Origin: Thiobacillus denitrificans
GTDB lineage: Bacteria; Pseudomonadota; Gammaproteobacteria; Burkholderiales; Thiobacillaceae
Length of the DNA stretch: 33,845 bases
Direction: 5' to 3'
NCBI RefSeq assembly: GCF_001530125.1
Contig: NZ_LDUG01000024.1
Coordinates: 1 to 33,845, forward strand
This document shows positions 8,881 to 17,493 of this stretch, piece by piece; position 1 is the first letter of the stretch; each line of letters opens with the position of its first letter. The notes below the pieces were generated by a model. That model did not search any database. It saw only the letters and a list, made by a program, of their open reading frames with translations, and was not told where the DNA came from. The position numbers and the translations under genes are program-made.

Positions 8881-9162
8881 TCAATCAGCGTTTTCAGTCT
8901 GCAATTCATTGCTGCGGGCAAAGGTCTGCAAAAAACGGTAGGCGTTGGCATCGGCGTCCTTGAGCCTTTTGTCCACCACGACGCAGGGAACACCGTCCAG
9001 CGTGGTGGGTTGCACATAAGGCGAATAATTGGTGCGGTTGTTGGGGTCGATCACCGCAAACGCACCCGCCAAGCGATCGGCCCAGTCGCTCGGTCGAAAC
9101 CGGGCGCCCCCGGTGGTGATGCCGCGAATGATGAAGGGGGCGTTGGCGGATGCGTCATCCAT
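8881..9162 (-). CDS. DUF3579 family protein
   Basis: A 93-aa protein that I recognise as DUF3579, a small betaproteobacterial family of unknown function. The typical core is FIIRGITTGGARFRPSDWADRLAGAFAV (about residues 10-37), followed by YSPYVQPTTLDGVPCVVVDKRL and ending in AYRFLQTFARSNEL. There is no signal peptide and no membrane segment. It converges on rpsT, sharing its terminator, and diverges from the small membrane pair at 9328-9937. The family often lies close to arg genes in this group, as here. Function cannot be stated. Confidence 0.82.
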   Translation of the reverse strand: MDDASANAPFIIRGITTGGARFRPSDWADRLAGAFAVIDPNNRTNYSPYVQPTTLDGVPCVVVDKRLKDADANAYRFLQTFARSNELQTENAD

Positions 9163-9277
9163 GAGTGGGCAGGCGGCTGTAAGAAGTTGCCGGATTTTAG
9201 CACGCAGGCAGTAGGGTGAAGTGGGGAGGCCGCTTGCGCGATCGTGGCATTTTGAAGATACTGGCGGTGGATTGCCC

Positions 9278-9290
9278 GACCAAAATGGTC
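9278..9290. promoter_or_regulatory. Palindrome GACCAAAATGGTC, candidate operator
   Basis: Arms GACCA and TGGTC flank three A. The flanks (CCC on the left, AAC on the right, then TTG on each strand) extend a loose symmetry resembling Rrf2/IscR-type sites (GAC-N7-GTC core). It lies 38 bp before the 31-aa membrane gene, in the 165-bp divergent gap. The regulator identity is speculative. Confidence 0.35.
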
Positions 9291-9327
9291 AACAATTCGT
9301 TCAAACATTTCAAGCTGAGGAGAGAAT

Positions 9328-9423
9328 ATGAAAAACCCGCTGGATTCGCTGTGGGGCACCGTCATTGCCGGCGTTGTGCTCACCGTTGTGTTGGTTGTCT
9401 TTGCCAGAAACTTTTTGGGTTAA
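9328..9423 (+). CDS. 31-aa single-pass membrane protein
   Basis: ATG 9328 opens a 31-codon frame: MKNPLDSLWGTVIAGVVLTV followed by VLVVFARNFLG. It is a short polar start followed by one membrane helix (about residues 9-27). GAGGAGA (9317-9323) lies 4 nt before the ATG. It ends 13 bp before the next membrane gene in the same direction, so the two are probably one transcript. It could be a small accessory subunit for that protein. I do not recognise a named family. Support comes from the strong ribosome-binding site, hydrophobicity and spacing. Confidence 0.65.
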   Translation: MKNPLDSLWGTVIAGVVLTVVLVVFARNFLG

Positions 9424-9436
9424 GGGGGATTAAGCA

Positions 9437-9937
9437 ATGGAAAATATCGATATCGTCTCCGCACTGTCCCGCTGGATCCATTTCATGGCAGGCATCATGT
9501 GGATCGGCCTGCTGTATTACTTCAACTTCGTTCAGGTGGCGGCACTGAAAAATGCCGGTGCCGACGGCACCGCCGCCGGCATCACCAAGCACGTTGCACC
9601 GCGCGCCCTGCTGTTCTTCCGCTGGTCCGCGTTGGTGACCTGGCTCGCCGGCGCCGCGCTGTTGGGGCCGTATTTCATGGATGCCTTCCTGCTGCGCAAC
9701 GGCATGGGTCCGATCGGCATCGGCGCCTGGCTCGGCACCATCATGCTGTTCAACGTGTGGGTGCTGATCTGGCCGAACCAGAAGAAGATTCTGGGCATGG
9801 TGCAGGCGACCGACGACGAGAAAAACACAGCACGCCGGGTGGCCTTCCTGGCATCGCGCACCAACACCATGCTGTCGATTCCGATGCTGTTCTTCATGGC
9901 AACCGGGATGTCTCACTCCGCGCTTTTCAGCCTATAA
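9437..9937 (+). CDS. Four-helix membrane protein resembling the urate-hydroxylase PuuD membrane domain
   Basis: The 166-aa protein has four membrane segments (about residues 10-32, 62-84, 92-114 and 142-162). The N-terminal SRWIHFMAGIMWIGLLYYFNFVQV matches what I know of the Urate_ox_N family, with the WIH.MAGI.WIG.L.YFN pattern and histidines that could bind haem. PuuD proper is much longer and ends in a cytochrome c domain, absent here; no purine genes are near. Urate oxidation is therefore not supported, and a haem or electron-transfer membrane role is a guess. It is preceded by GGGGGA at 9424-9429 and followed by a terminator. Confidence 0.7.
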   Translation: MENIDIVSALSRWIHFMAGIMWIGLLYYFNFVQVAALKNAGADGTAAGITKHVAPRALLFFRWSALVTWLAGAALLGPYFMDAFLLRNGMGPIGIGAWLGTIMLFNVWVLIWPNQKKILGMVQATDDEKNTARRVAFLASRTNTMLSIPMLFFMATGMSHSALFSL

Positions 9938-9958
9938 TCAAGGCGCTGCATGACAAGC

Positions 9959-9982
9959 ACGGCGGCTTAGGCCGCCGTTTTC
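9959..9982 (+). terminator. Intrinsic terminator after the PuuD-N-like gene
   Basis: The stem CGGCGGC (9960-9966) pairs with GCCGCCG (9971-9977) around TTAG, followed by TTTTCT. It lies 22 bp past the stop and separates this unit from argD. Confidence 0.9.
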
Positions 9983-10000
9983 TATTCCGCTGCTTTCATC

Positions 10001-10025
10001 TTCAAATACTGCAGCTTGATTTGAA
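10001..10025. promoter_or_regulatory. Inverted repeat TTCAAAT-N11-ATTTGAA before argD
   Basis: Seven-base perfect arms lie 18 bp before the argD start. The position suits an operator or a leader hairpin of the arg cluster. It does not clearly match the E. coli ARG box, so regulator assignment is open. Confidence 0.4.
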
Positions 10026-10043
10026 AGCCTGTAGAGAACTGCC

Positions 10044-11225
10044 ATGACAACACATTTGATGAACACCTATGCGCGCCAGCCGGTTGCGTTCGTGCGCGGC
10101 GAAGGCGCCTACCTGTGGGACGAAGCCGGCAAGCGCTATCTCGACGCGGTCGCCGGCGTGGCGGTGAACGGACTGGGCCATGCGCATCCGAAACTGGTGA
10201 AGGCGATTGCCGACCAGGCTGCGACCCTGATCCATTCGTCCAACCTGTATCGCGTGCCGCGCCAGGAAGAACTGGCCGACCGGCTGTGCGCGCTGTCGGG
10301 CATGGACCGTGCATTCTTCTGCAACTCGGGCTGCGAGGCCAACGAAGCGGCGATCAAACTGGCGCGCCTGTACGGCCATGGCAAGGGCATCGAGGTGCCG
10401 ACCATCATCGTGATGGAAAAGGCCTTTCACGGCCGCACCATGGCCACGTTGACCGCGACCGGCAGCCGCAAGATCCAGGCCGGATTCGAGCCGCTGCTGT
10501 CGGGCTTCGCGCGGGTGCCGTTCAACGATCTGGAGGCGATCCGCCACGTCGCCGAGCACAACAAGAGCGTGGTCGCGGTGCTGCTCGAAGTGGTGCAGGG
10601 CGAAGGCGGCATCAACCTGCTGGCGCCCGACTACCTGGCTGAATTGCGCACGATTTGCGATGCCCACGGCTGGCTGCTGATGCTGGACGAGGTGCAGACC
10701 GGAATCGGCCGCACCGGCACCTGGTTTGGCTTCCAGCATTTCGGCGTGATGCCCGACGTGATCGCGCTGGCCAAGGGCCTCGGCTCGGGCATGCCGATCG
10801 GCGCCTGCCTCGCGCGCGGCGCGGCGGCCGAGGTGTTCATTCCCGGCAGCCACGGCTCGACCTTCGGCGGCAATCCGCTGGCGTGCGCGGCCGCGCTGGC
10901 GACGCTCGACGTCATTGAAGATGATAAGTTGCTCGACAATGCACGGGTGCGCGGTGAAGCGATCCGCAGCGGCTTGCGGCAGGCGCTGGACGGCGTGCAC
11001 GGCGTGGTCGACATCCGCGGCGAGGGCATGATGATCGGCCTCGAACTCGACCGCCCCTGCGGCGAACTGGTGGCGGTGGCGCGCGATGCCGGCGTGCTGA
11101 TCAACGTCACCGCCGACACGGTCATCCGCCTGGTGCCGCCGCTGATCTATGGCGCGGCCGAGGTCGATGCGCTGGTCGCGGCAGTGTCCGGCATCGTCAA
11201 AACCTATCTGCAGCAGGCGGCGTGA
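10044..11225 (+). CDS. argD: Acetylornithine aminotransferase
   Basis: ArgD is a class III PLP aminotransferase that converts N-acetylglutamate semialdehyde to N-acetylornithine. The 393-aa length is normal. Visible features are the N-terminal NTYARQPVAFVRGEGAYLWD, FFCNSGCEANEAAIKLAR (substrate/PLP phosphate region), AFHGRTMATL, LMLDEVQTGIGRTG with the PLP-binding Asp, and ALAKGLGSGMPIGA with the Schiff-base lysine at about K244. It is the first gene of argD-argF-DUF2283-argG. Its stop overlaps the argF start. The ribosome-binding site is weak (GAGA only). Confidence 0.95.
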   Translation: MTTHLMNTYARQPVAFVRGEGAYLWDEAGKRYLDAVAGVAVNGLGHAHPKLVKAIADQAATLIHSSNLYRVPRQEELADRLCALSGMDRAFFCNSGCEANEAAIKLARLYGHGKGIEVPTIIVMEKAFHGRTMATLTATGSRKIQAGFEPLLSGFARVPFNDLEAIRHVAEHNKSVVAVLLEVVQGEGGINLLAPDYLAELRTICDAHGWLLMLDEVQTGIGRTGTWFGFQHFGVMPDVIALAKGLGSGMPIGACLARGAAAEVFIPGSHGSTFGGNPLACAAALATLDVIEDDKLLDNARVRGEAIRSGLRQALDGVHGVVDIRGEGMMIGLELDRPCGELVAVARDAGVLINVTADTVIRLVPPLIYGAAEVDALVAAVSGIVKTYLQQAA

Positions 11226-12142
11226 TGCTGAAGCATTTTCTGCAATTCAAGGATCTGTCGCGCGACGAACTGCTGTATCTGTTCGAGCGCGCGCGGGTGA
11301 TCAAGAGCCGCTTCAAGCGCTATCAGCCGTATCACCCGCTGGTCGATCGCACGCTGGCGATGATTTTCGAGAAAAGCTCGACTCGCACCCGGCTCTCGTT
11401 CGAGGCGGGCATGCACCAGCTCGGTGGCACGGCGATCTATCTCAACACGCGCGACACCCAGCTGGGCCGCGGCGAACCGGTGGAGGACGCGGGCGAGGTC
11501 ATTTCGCGCATGGTCGACATCGTGATGATCCGCACCTACGAGCAGGAGATCATCAAGCGCTTTGCCGCGCACTCGCGGGTGCCGGTGATCAATGGCCTGA
11601 CCAACGAATACCACCCGTGCCAGATCCTCGCCGACATCTTTACCTTCATCGAACACCGCGGCTCGATCAAGGGCAAGACGGTGGCGTGGGTCGGCGATTC
11701 CAACAACATGTGCAACACCTGGCTGCAGGCAGCCGAGGTGCTCGATTTCAACGTGCACGTGTCGACCCCGCCGGGTTATGAGGTCGAACCGGAACGCGCA
11801 GGCCTCTACGGCACCGACAATTTCGAGAGTTTTGCCGACCCGATGGACGCCTGCCGCGGCGCTGATCTGGTGACCACCGACGTGTGGACCAGCATGGGCT
11901 GGGAAGCGGAAAACGACGAGCGGATGAAAGACTTCGCCGACTGGCAGGTGGACGCCGAGATGATGCAGGTGGCGAAATCCGATGCCATCTTCATGCACTG
12001 CCTGCCGGCGCACCGTGGCGAGGAAGTCACGGCGGAAGTCATCGACGGCCCGCAGTCGGTGGTGTGGGACGAGGCGGAGAACCGCCTGCACGTGCAGAAG
12101 GCGCTGATGGAATATCTACTCCTGGGAAAAATTGAATCATGA
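11225..12142 (+). CDS. argF: Ornithine carbamoyltransferase
   Basis: OTC makes citrulline from ornithine and carbamoyl phosphate. The 305-aa protein carries the carbamoyl-phosphate loop SSTRTRLSFE (about 48-57), the conserved NGLTNEYHPCQ with the HPCQ motif, the DSNNM ornithine-side motif, and FMHCLPAHRGEEV with the catalytic cysteine. ATG 11225 shares one base with the argD stop (TGATG); a GTG at 11222 is an equally close alternative adding one residue. It ends by overlapping the DUF2283 gene by 4 bp. Tight packing indicates one operon. Confidence 0.95.
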   Translation: MLKHFLQFKDLSRDELLYLFERARVIKSRFKRYQPYHPLVDRTLAMIFEKSSTRTRLSFEAGMHQLGGTAIYLNTRDTQLGRGEPVEDAGEVISRMVDIVMIRTYEQEIIKRFAAHSRVPVINGLTNEYHPCQILADIFTFIEHRGSIKGKTVAWVGDSNNMCNTWLQAAEVLDFNVHVSTPPGYEVEPERAGLYGTDNFESFADPMDACRGADLVTTDVWTSMGWEAENDERMKDFADWQVDAEMMQVAKSDAIFMHCLPAHRGEEVTAEVIDGPQSVVWDEAENRLHVQKALMEYLLLGKIES

Positions 12143-12378
12143 ACATCGCTTACTTCAAGGACATGGATTCGCTCTATGTCGAAATCAGTCCCGAAAATCC
12201 CGCGCGGTCGTGGGAAGCGCACGAAGGCATCGTGCTCAACCTGTCGGAAGACGGCCGCGTCGTCGGCATCGAAATCGAAAAGGCCAGCCAGGCGACCAAT
12301 CTCGACATCCTGAAGATCGGCGGTTTTCCCGGTCAGATCGAAATCATCGACAAGAACACCTCCGGTTCCACTCACTGA
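12139..12378 (+). CDS. DUF2283 family small protein inside the arginine cluster
   Basis: A 79-aa protein with the DUF2283 pattern: [12 protein letters not shown] at the start, then [21 protein letters not shown] in the middle (about residues 32-52). This family of small beta-rich proteins has no assigned function. The start overlaps the argF stop (ATGA) and the stop lies 13 bp before argG, so it is translated within the arg message. That could mean an arginine-related role, or simply insertion of a small cassette that kept coupling. Confidence 0.8.
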   Translation: MNIAYFKDMDSLYVEISPENPARSWEAHEGIVLNLSEDGRVVGIEIEKASQATNLDILKIGGFPGQIEIIDKNTSGSTH

Positions 12379-12391
12379 AACACACACCACC

Positions 12392-13621
<1,230 letters not shown>

Positions 13622-13623
13622 GC

Positions 13624-13938
13624 ATGTCCCAGTTTGATAATGTGGCCGTCATCAAGCAGGCCAACGTCTATTTCGACGGCAAGTGCGTGTCGCACAGCAT
13701 CACGCTGGCCGACGGCAGCAAGAAATCGGTCGGCGTGATTCTGCCGTCCACGCTCACCTTCAGTACCAGCGCGCCGGAAATCATGGAGACGGTGGCGGGG
13801 TCGTGCCGGGTCAAGCTGGCGGGCGAAAGCGAGTGGAAGGCCTACGGCGCTGGGCAGTCGTTCAACGTGCCGGGCAACTCCAGCTTCGACATCGAAGTCT
13901 CCGGCGAGTCGTACCACTACGTCTGCCATTTCGCTTAG
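13624..13938 (+). CDS. ppnP: Pyrimidine/purine nucleoside phosphorylase PpnP
   Basis: A 104-aa cupin-fold protein of the former DUF1255 (YaiE) family. These cleave nucleosides with phosphate to the base and ribose-1-phosphate. The signature stretches are [41 protein letters not shown] and [27 protein letters not shown], covering nearly the whole length. The start at 13624 lies 2 bp after argG. There is no metabolic reason for the argG link; it may simply use the end of that transcript. Confidence 0.92.
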   Translation: MSQFDNVAVIKQANVYFDGKCVSHSITLADGSKKSVGVILPSTLTFSTSAPEIMETVAGSCRVKLAGESEWKAYGAGQSFNVPGNSSFDIEVSGESYHYVCHFA

Positions 13939-13941
13939 GCA

Positions 13942-14046
13942 ATGACCACCGTCACCGTTGTCAGGAAGGATGGCCGCATGTGATTGCGGCAGCCGAGTTC
14001 CGCGATGAAACCGGGCTGCCGGGGCAGTCGTTTATGATGGATATGA
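13942..14046 (+). pseudogene. Possible 5' remnant of a decayed gene
   Basis: ATG 13942 encodes MTTVTVVRKDGRM and then stops. Insertion of one base after the codon for DGR (for example CGCATC in place of CGCAT before GTGATT) would continue as IVIAAAEFRDETG. The MTTVTVVRKDG...VIAA opening resembles proteasome-type Ntn-hydrolases of betaproteobacteria, but the residues after VIAA do not clearly fit. The reading ends at a REP-like repeat (14071). It may equally be chance. Confidence 0.25.
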
Positions 14047-14070
14047 ACCCGGATGTTGCATGCGCTGTTT

Positions 14071-14146
14071 GTGGGAGGGCCGCCCCCGGCCCGAAGCCGT
14101 GAAGCTTGCCCGGGTGCGAAATTCGCGGCGAGGGCGCCGCGCCTAC
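14071..14146. repeat. REP-like repeat, copy B
   Basis: The segment runs from GTGGGAGGGCCGCC to GGGCGCCGCGCCTAC. It aligns along its whole 76 bp with copy A at 2701-2774, sharing GTGCGAAATTCG and GGCGAGGGCGCC. It fills the gap between ppnP and yajQ (13939-14210); apart from the possible remnant at 13942 that gap shows no gene. Confidence 0.78.
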
Positions 14147-14210
14147 ATGCACCAGCATACCAATGGCCAATCCGGGCCGATCAAACATCCGGGTTTTAAG
14201 GAGCAATCAA

Positions 14211-14696
14211 GTGCCAAGTTTTGATATCGTGTCTGAGGTCGACAAGCAGGAAGTGCGCAACGCGGTTGACCAGGTCAACAAGGAAGTGTCCACCCGTTTC
14301 GATTTCAAGGGCTCCGACGCGCGCATCGAGCAGGCCGATTACGTGCTGACGATACACGCCGATACTGAATTTCAGCTCGATCAGGTGTACGACATCCTGG
14401 CGCAGAAGCTCGCCAAGCGCGGCGTCGACGTGAAGTGCCTGGATATCGGGAGCGTCGAGAAGGTCTCGGGCAACAAGGTCAAGCGCAGCGTAACGGTGAA
14501 GACCGGCGTGGAAACCGAGCTGGCGAAGAAGATCGTCAGATGCATCAAGGACAGCAAGCTCAAGGTGCAGGCCAGCATCCAGGGCGACGCGGTACGCGTG
14601 TCCGGCGCCAAACGCGACCTGCTGCAGGACACCATCGCGCTGGTGCGCAAGAGCATCACCGACTTTCCGTTGCAGTATCAGAATTTCCGCGACTGA
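14211..14696 (+). CDS. yajQ: YajQ family nucleotide-binding protein
   Basis: A 161-aa YajQ (UPF0234) protein. Family members have two ferredoxin-like domains and some bind cyclic-di-GMP. The start [20 protein letters not shown], the [11 protein letters not shown] segment and the end [22 protein letters not shown] are near-consensus. GTG 14211 is chosen because AAGGAG (14198-14203) stands 7 nt before it and the protein then begins exactly at the family start; the upstream open frame crosses REP copy B. Confidence 0.95.
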   Translation: MPSFDIVSEVDKQEVRNAVDQVNKEVSTRFDFKGSDARIEQADYVLTIHADTEFQLDQVYDILAQKLAKRGVDVKCLDIGSVEKVSGNKVKRSVTVKTGVETELAKKIVRCIKDSKLKVQASIQGDAVRVSGAKRDLLQDTIALVRKSITDFPLQYQNFRD

Positions 14697-14716
14697 AAAA
14701 ACACGAGGAGGCGAGC

Positions 14717-15262
14717 ATGACCAAGGTTCTGGTTCCCCTGGCAGACGGTTGCGAAGAACTCGAAGCCGTCACCATCATCGATCTGCTGCGTCGCGGTGGC
14801 ATCGAGGTGGTGACCGCCGGACTCAAGCCCGGCATTGTTCGGGCCAGCCGCGGTGTGCAGCTGGTGCCCGACGTCACGCTCCAGGTGGCGTTGCAGGACG
14901 ACTATGACATGGTGGTGCTGCCGGGCGGCATGCCGGGGGCGACACATTTGAAGGATGATGCGCGCATCATCGAACTGCTGCAGAAGATGGCTGCGGCCGG
15001 CAAGTACACCGCCGCCATCTGCGCCGCGTCGATGGTGCTGGCCGAGGCCGGGGTGCTCGACGGCAAGCGGGCAACCAGCTACCCCGGCTTTCTCGATGGC
15101 CTGTCCGGCGTGACCGTCAGCACCGCGGCCGTGGTGCAGGACGGCAAGGTGCTGACCTCGCGCGGCCCCGGCACCGCGATGGACTTTGCGCTGGCGCTGG
15201 TCGAGACGCTGACCGGCGCCGAAAATCGCCGCCAGGTCGAAGCTGGGCTGGTCAGACCATAG
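14717..15262 (+). CDS. DJ-1/PfpI family protein (YajL-like)
   Basis: A 181-aa DJ-1 superfamily protein. The catalytic/oxidation-sensitive cysteine is about C102 in AAICAASMVLAEAG (nucleophile elbow), and the supporting glutamate lies in GCEELEA (about E14/E15). VVLPGGMPGATHL is the third hallmark. YajL-type members act as thiol/oxidative-stress chaperones or glyoxalase/deglycase-like enzymes; which activity applies is unclear. GAGGAGG before ATG 14717 sets the start. It lies 20 bp after yajQ, so the two are probably one transcript. Confidence 0.9.
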   Translation: MTKVLVPLADGCEELEAVTIIDLLRRGGIEVVTAGLKPGIVRASRGVQLVPDVTLQVALQDDYDMVVLPGGMPGATHLKDDARIIELLQKMAAAGKYTAAICAASMVLAEAGVLDGKRATSYPGFLDGLSGVTVSTAAVVQDGKVLTSRGPGTAMDFALALVETLTGAENRRQVEAGLVRP

Positions 15263-15290
15263 CCTGCCGCCCGCCATCGTTCTATCATTA

Positions 15291-15420
15291 GGGCACTTCT
15301 ATAAATCGTCGTCGCGAGGAGCGAAGCGACGTGGCGATCCAGAAATTCATGCTAAATCAATGCGCTGGATTGCTTCGCTTCGCTCGCAATGACAGAAATG
15401 ACGGATTTATAGAAGTGCCC
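15291..15420. mobile_element. 130-bp MITE-like element with 17-bp terminal inverted repeats and ATTA duplication
   Basis: The ends are GGGCACTTCTATAAATC (15291-15307) and its exact reverse complement at 15404-15420. ATTA is found directly before (15287-15290) and directly after (15421-15424), as expected for a 4-bp target duplication. The interior (15308-15393) is an 86-bp imperfect palindrome matching 1513-1598 in reverse orientation. There is no coding capacity, so it must be moved by a transposase elsewhere, if it moves at all. I cannot assign the parental IS family. Confidence 0.82.
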
Positions 15421-15454
15421 ATTACTCACCCACAAGTTGACCCCGGAGATCACC

Positions 15455-15889
15455 ATGCAGATTCGCGAAATCCTCACCCTCAAAAGCGACACCATCCACA
15501 GCATTGCGCCGACCGATTCAGTGGAAAGCGCTGTCGCCAAGCTGGTGAGCCTGGGCGTGGGTTCGCTGGTGGTGCTGAAGAACGGCGAGATGGTGGGATT
15601 GCTGACCGAGCGCGACGTGGTGCAGGGCATGGTCAAGCAAGGCTGCGACCTGAAGGATGCGCAGGTCAGCACCATCATGGTGACCGAGCCGGTGGTGGCC
15701 GATGCCGACGACTCGGTGGACTATGCGCGTGACGTGATGACCAAGTCGCACATCGGCCACCTGCCGATTCTGGACGGCGGCAAACTGTTCGCCATCATTT
15801 CCTTCCACGACGTGGCGCGCGCCTGTCTCAAGGAAGCCAACTTCGAGAACAGCCTGCTGAAGCGCTACATCAAGCACTGGCCGGAATAA
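15455..15889 (+). CDS. Tandem CBS-domain protein
   Basis: A 144-aa stand-alone Bateman module. CBS1 spans about residues 12-65 (TDSVESAVAKLVSLGVGSLVV, GLLTERDVVQGM). CBS2 spans about 72-128 (TIMVTEPVVADADDSVDYARDVM, HIGHLPILDGGKLFAIISFHDV). Such pairs bind adenine nucleotides and act as sensors. ATG 15455 is preferred over TTG 15437 because GGAG (15445-15448) precedes it and the MQIREIL start is typical. The 5' region contains the MITE, whose right end is 35 bp from the start codon, so its expression could be affected. Confidence 0.9.
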   Translation: MQIREILTLKSDTIHSIAPTDSVESAVAKLVSLGVGSLVVLKNGEMVGLLTERDVVQGMVKQGCDLKDAQVSTIMVTEPVVADADDSVDYARDVMTKSHIGHLPILDGGKLFAIISFHDVARACLKEANFENSLLKRYIKHWPE

Positions 15890-15907
15890 GGCTTGAAAAA
15901 AATTGAA

Positions 15908-16005
15908 CCACTGAGGCACAGAGGAAAAGCCCGGAGCCTGTTGGATTTGAAGAAGGGCGGCCCTTGCGCTTTAATGGTTTTCTCCGTGTCTCTGTGCCTC
16001 TGTGG
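15908..16005. repeat. Inverted-repeat element with CAGAG-rich arms
   Basis: The left arm is CCACTGAGGCACAGAGGAAAA (15908-15928 region). The right arm, 15978-16005, reads on the other strand CCACAGAGGCACAGAG, then ACACGG, then AGAAAA. The arms match apart from a short gap and one base. It fills the 167-bp gap between the convergent CBS and DsrE-like genes and could act as a hairpin for both transcripts. No gene lies in the gap. Confidence 0.7.
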
Positions 16006-16056
16006 TGAAGAAGTTGCAGGGCGTCAATAAGTGAAGCGCATTGCGCCGTATTCGGG

Positions 16057-16566
16057 CTAGCGGATCGACTCGATGTCGATCGTCTTGCTCATGATCTGGG
16101 GGATGATCAGCGCATAGCCCTGCTGCTGCCAGTGTGCCAGCTCGGTGATGGCGTTGGGCACGACTTCGATGAAATCCTGAAAGTCTTTCACCGCGTAGCC
16201 GAAATCCTCAGCGGCCTGCCCGCACACCTTGAACGACACCCCCAAATCAGCGTAATAGCGCATGCGGTCGACCGCTTCCTGGTATTTTTCCTCGTTCTTT
16301 TTCGCCACGGTGACGATTTCGGTGCCGTGGATCACGACAACGATGCTCAGGTCTTCAGGGGAATAGCTGTAGGGCGCTGCCTGCAGGGGGTTCATCAGCG
16401 ATCGCACCCAGAACAGCGCACTGCCGATTTTCTGTGGGTCGTCCAGATAAAACTCGAACATGACCTTGGCCGGCGCGTAGGGCGTCGCCACCGATTTTCC
16501 CGCGGCCTGCACCGGCACGGAAAATCCCAGCCATAGCCCCATCAACACAACCAGAATTGATTTCAT
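16057..16566 (-). CDS. Secreted DsrE-fold protein 1
   Basis: A 169-aa protein with a signal peptide (about 1-22, LWLGFSVPVQAA). The mature part is DsrE/DsrF-like: a first strand KVMFEFYLDDP, an IVVVIHGTEI strand-loop (about 75-85), FKVCGQAAED with a single cysteine at about C115, and EVVPNAITELAHWQQQGYALIIP at the end. DsrE-fold proteins handle sulfur on a conserved cysteine; DsrEFH partners are cytoplasmic, whereas this one is predicted periplasmic. It follows rsgA by 33 bp on the same strand. It resembles the protein at 18915-19334 and the C-terminal half of the anti-sigma factor at 20042-20773. Confidence 0.82.
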   Translation of the reverse strand: MKSILVVLMGLWLGFSVPVQAAGKSVATPYAPAKVMFEFYLDDPQKIGSALFWVRSLMNPLQAAPYSYSPEDLSIVVVIHGTEIVTVAKKNEEKYQEAVDRMRYYADLGVSFKVCGQAAEDFGYAVKDFQDFIEVVPNAITELAHWQQQGYALIIPQIMSKTIDIESIR

Positions 16567-16599
16567 GGCCGCTCTCCTCGTGGTGTGAACCAGCTTGGT

Positions 16600-17493
16600 T
16601 TATAGCCGCTGGGCGGCGTTTTGCTGCAGGCGGCGCAGGGTCTGGAACAGCTTGAGGCGTGCCGGATCGATTTCGCCTGCGGCGGCCGCTTCCTGCAGCC
16701 GGCAGCCCGGCTCGGTCTCATGCTTGCAGTCGCGGAAGCGGCACTGCCCCAGAAATGGCCGGAACTCGACGAAGCCGTGTGCCAGGGCATTGGCATCCAT
16801 ATGCTGCAGGGCGAATTCCTGCAGGCCGGGCGAGTCGATCACGGCCGCGTCGGCATCCAGCCGGTGCAGGCGGGTGTGGGTGGTGGTGTGGCGCCCGCTG
16901 TCGAGCGCCACGGAATACTCGGCGGTGACCACGCTGGCATCCGGAAACAGCGCGTTGATGAGGGTCGACTTGCCCATCCCGGACTGGCCGATCAAGAGCG
17001 TGGTGTGGCCGTGCAGGGCCGGACGCAGCGGCGCCACGTCGGTCAGCGCCGACAGCATGACCAGCGGATAGCCGATGCGGGTGAGCAGGCCCAGGCGTTC
17101 AAGTGCGGCCGGCGTTTCCGGCAGGTCGGCCTTGTTGAGGATCAGCAGGCTGGCGATGCCCTGGTCTTCGGCGGTGAGGATGCAGCGCTGCACCAGTTCC
17201 ATCGAAAAGCTCGGCCGCGCCGCAACCACCACGGCAAGCTGGGTGACGTTGGCGGCAATGGCCTTGGATTTGAAGGCGTCGGAGCGGTAGAGCAGGCTGG
17301 CCCGCGGCAGCACCGCTTCGATCACCCCCGCGTCGCCGTCGCGCCGGACTTCGACCTGGTCGCCGCACACCACGCGCAGGTGGCGGCCCTTGACCTGGCA
17401 CGGCAATTCGCCGTCGGCTGTGGCGACGATGAAACGGCGGCTGAATGCGGCGACGACCTGCCCGGTCAGGACGGTCACGGGATCAGATGTCAA
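16600..17493 (-). CDS. rsgA: Ribosome small-subunit-dependent GTPase A
   Basis: RsgA assists 30S maturation and is a circularly permuted GTPase. The 297-aa protein has an N-terminal OB fold ([19 protein letters not shown]...GDQVEV). The GTPase motifs follow in permuted order: NKADLP (G4), SAL (G5), [12 protein letters not shown] (G1), then DSPGLQEF (G3). A C-terminal zinc site is visible in [14 protein letters not shown]. The start overlaps the preceding carbinolamine dehydratase gene by 11 bp, and the frame opens [17 protein letters not shown] as expected. Confidence 0.95.
   Translation of the reverse strand: MTSDPVTVLTGQVVAAFSRRFIVATADGELPCQVKGRHLRVVCGDQVEVRRDGDAGVIEAVLPRASLLYRSDAFKSKAIAANVTQLAVVVAARPSFSMELVQRCILTAEDQGIASLLILNKADLPETPAALERLGLLTRIGYPLVMLSALTDVAPLRPALHGHTTLLIGQSGMGKSTLINALFPDASVVTAEYSVALDSGRHTTTHTRLHRLDADAAVIDSPGLQEFALQHMDANALAHGFVEFRPFLGQCRFRDCKHETEPGCRLQEAAAAGEIDPARLKLFQTLRRLQQNAAQRL

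Noticed and set aside
9437..9937. Calling the membrane protein a urate hydroxylase
   Set aside because: Only the membrane half is present, the cytochrome c domain is missing, and no purine catabolism gene is nearby.
9933..9938. Perfect TATAAT at the end of the PuuD-N-like gene
   Set aside because: It covers the stop codon, has no -35 at proper distance, and a terminator follows within 25 bp.
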